Shown: positions 4,930 through 5,032 of the stretch, piece after piece
How the letters are laid out: each line of letters begins with the position of its first letter
Position numbering within the stretch: the first letter of the stretch is position 1
Assembly: GCA_910585875.1 (NCBI GenBank)
Contig: CAJUIK010000104.1
Coordinates: 1 to 5,032 of the forward strand
Direction of reading: 5' to 3'
DNA: 5,032 nt
From: an uncultured Eubacteriales bacterium
Lineage (GTDB): Bacteria > Bacillota > Clostridia > Oscillospirales > Butyricicoccaceae
The notes under the pieces: model-generated
The model's input: the letters and a program-made list of their open reading frames with translations, nothing else
What the model was told of the DNA's origin: nothing
Database searches by the model: none
Position numbers and translations under genes: made by a program

Positions 4930-4982
4930 TTTTTTGCCGGCCCCTCTGCAGAGGGGCCGCTGCCTCCCCCGCCGGCAAAAAA
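4930..4982. repeat. 12-base inverted repeat enclosing a 22-base perfect palindrome
   Basis: TTTTTTGCCGGC (4930-4941) pairs with GCCGGCAAAAAA (4971-4982). Inside and slightly overlapping lies a perfect palindrome, CGGCCCCTCTG plus its reverse complement (4938-4959). The left arm can alternatively pair with GCAAAAAA at 4908-4915, and the right arm shares A residues with the next terminator, so several folds exclude each other. Confidence 0.55.
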
Positions 4983-5011
4983 AGAGGCTGGCCATATGGC
5001 CAGCCTCTTTT
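4980..5011. terminator. Probable bidirectional rho-independent terminator (32-base perfect palindrome)
   Basis: AAAAGAGGCTGGCCAT is followed by its exact reverse complement, giving a 12-pair GC-rich stem plus four A-T pairs. On plus the hairpin ends in TTTT, then GG and another TTTT. On minus it is followed by seven Ts (4983-4977). It is the first good terminator after the phosphatase gene and could also end a convergent gene beyond the window. Confidence 0.75.
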
Positions 5012-5012
5012 G

Positions 5013-5032
5013 GTTTTCGCCGCAGCGAAAAC
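5013..5032. repeat. Short hairpin at the window edge
   Basis: GTTTTCGC (5013-5020) pairs perfectly with GCGAAAAC (5025-5032) over a CGCA loop, directly after the terminator. It may extend beyond the window. Confidence 0.45.

Larger units (their letters stand above)
4726..5032. other. Gene-free, palindrome-dense intergenic region
   Basis: I see no convincing gene here on either strand. The reading frames are repeat- and proline-rich and lack ribosome sites. The stretch is very GC-rich and contains a chain of inverted repeats: a 28-base palindrome at 4835-4862, a stem at 4871-4878/4897-4904, a 22-base palindrome at 4938-4959, a 12-base stem at 4930-4941/4971-4982, a 32-base palindrome at 4980-5011 and a stem at 5013-5020/5025-5032. 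Confidence 0.7.

Noticed and set aside
4667..4978. Minus-strand 103-aa frame across the palindrome region
   Set aside because: Its composition is Gly/Arg/Pro from GC-rich palindromes, it has no ribosome site, and it ends inside the phosphatase.
1..5032. CRISPR array, tRNA or rRNA genes
   Set aside because: No regularly spaced repeats, cloverleaf folds or rRNA-like sequence were seen on either strand.

Overview
The window is GC-rich, AGGAGG-type Shine-Dalgarno sites are common, and its protein families (HicAB, DUF2829, DUF6273-like, an AP2-type tyrosine integrase, a clostridial serine/threonine-phosphatase-like metallophosphoesterase) together suggest a Gram-positive gut Clostridia genome, probably of the Oscillospiraceae type. 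This assignment is inferred from protein style and cannot be proved from the window. Much of it looks like a decayed mobile-element or prophage scar next to ordinary chromosomal genes.

Left part (1-1507, minus strand). From right to left it holds a 5'-truncated DUF6273-like phage protein fragment, a compact intact DUF2829 protein (the family of the anti-Thoeris protein Tad2), a complete hicA-hicB toxin-antitoxin operon with its own strong promoter and a palindromic operator, a terminator, and the start of an XRE-type helix-turn-helix gene that leaves the window.

Middle (1457-3361). A rearrangement scar at about 1457-1506 has removed the 5' ends of two divergent genes: the DUF6273-like gene on minus and a membrane-anchored extracytoplasmic protein on plus (1507-2412). 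Between that protein and the integrase lies a short intergenic region. On minus it contains what looks like a small structured RNA, with an extended -10 promoter, a stem-loop held partly by G-U pairs, and a terminator with a T7 tract. On plus it contains a large hairpin with a T9 tract whose 3' arm covers the Shine-Dalgarno of the integrase. The integrase is a pseudogene with a one-base frameshift early on and an internal deletion that removed the first catalytic arginine region. It is followed by a good terminator.

Right part (3462-5032, plus strand). A clear promoter drives an uncharacterised 141-aa gene that overlaps a 245-aa metallophosphoesterase. The phosphatase has an arginine in place of the motif I histidine, and its best ribosome binding site points at an ATC codon, so its activity is in doubt. 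The last 300 bases carry no gene but are packed with perfect palindromes, including a probable bidirectional terminator.

The most interesting items are the putative 80-nt RNA beside the integrase, the integrase leader hairpin, the Tad2-family gene in a toxin-antitoxin neighbourhood, and the altered phosphatase.
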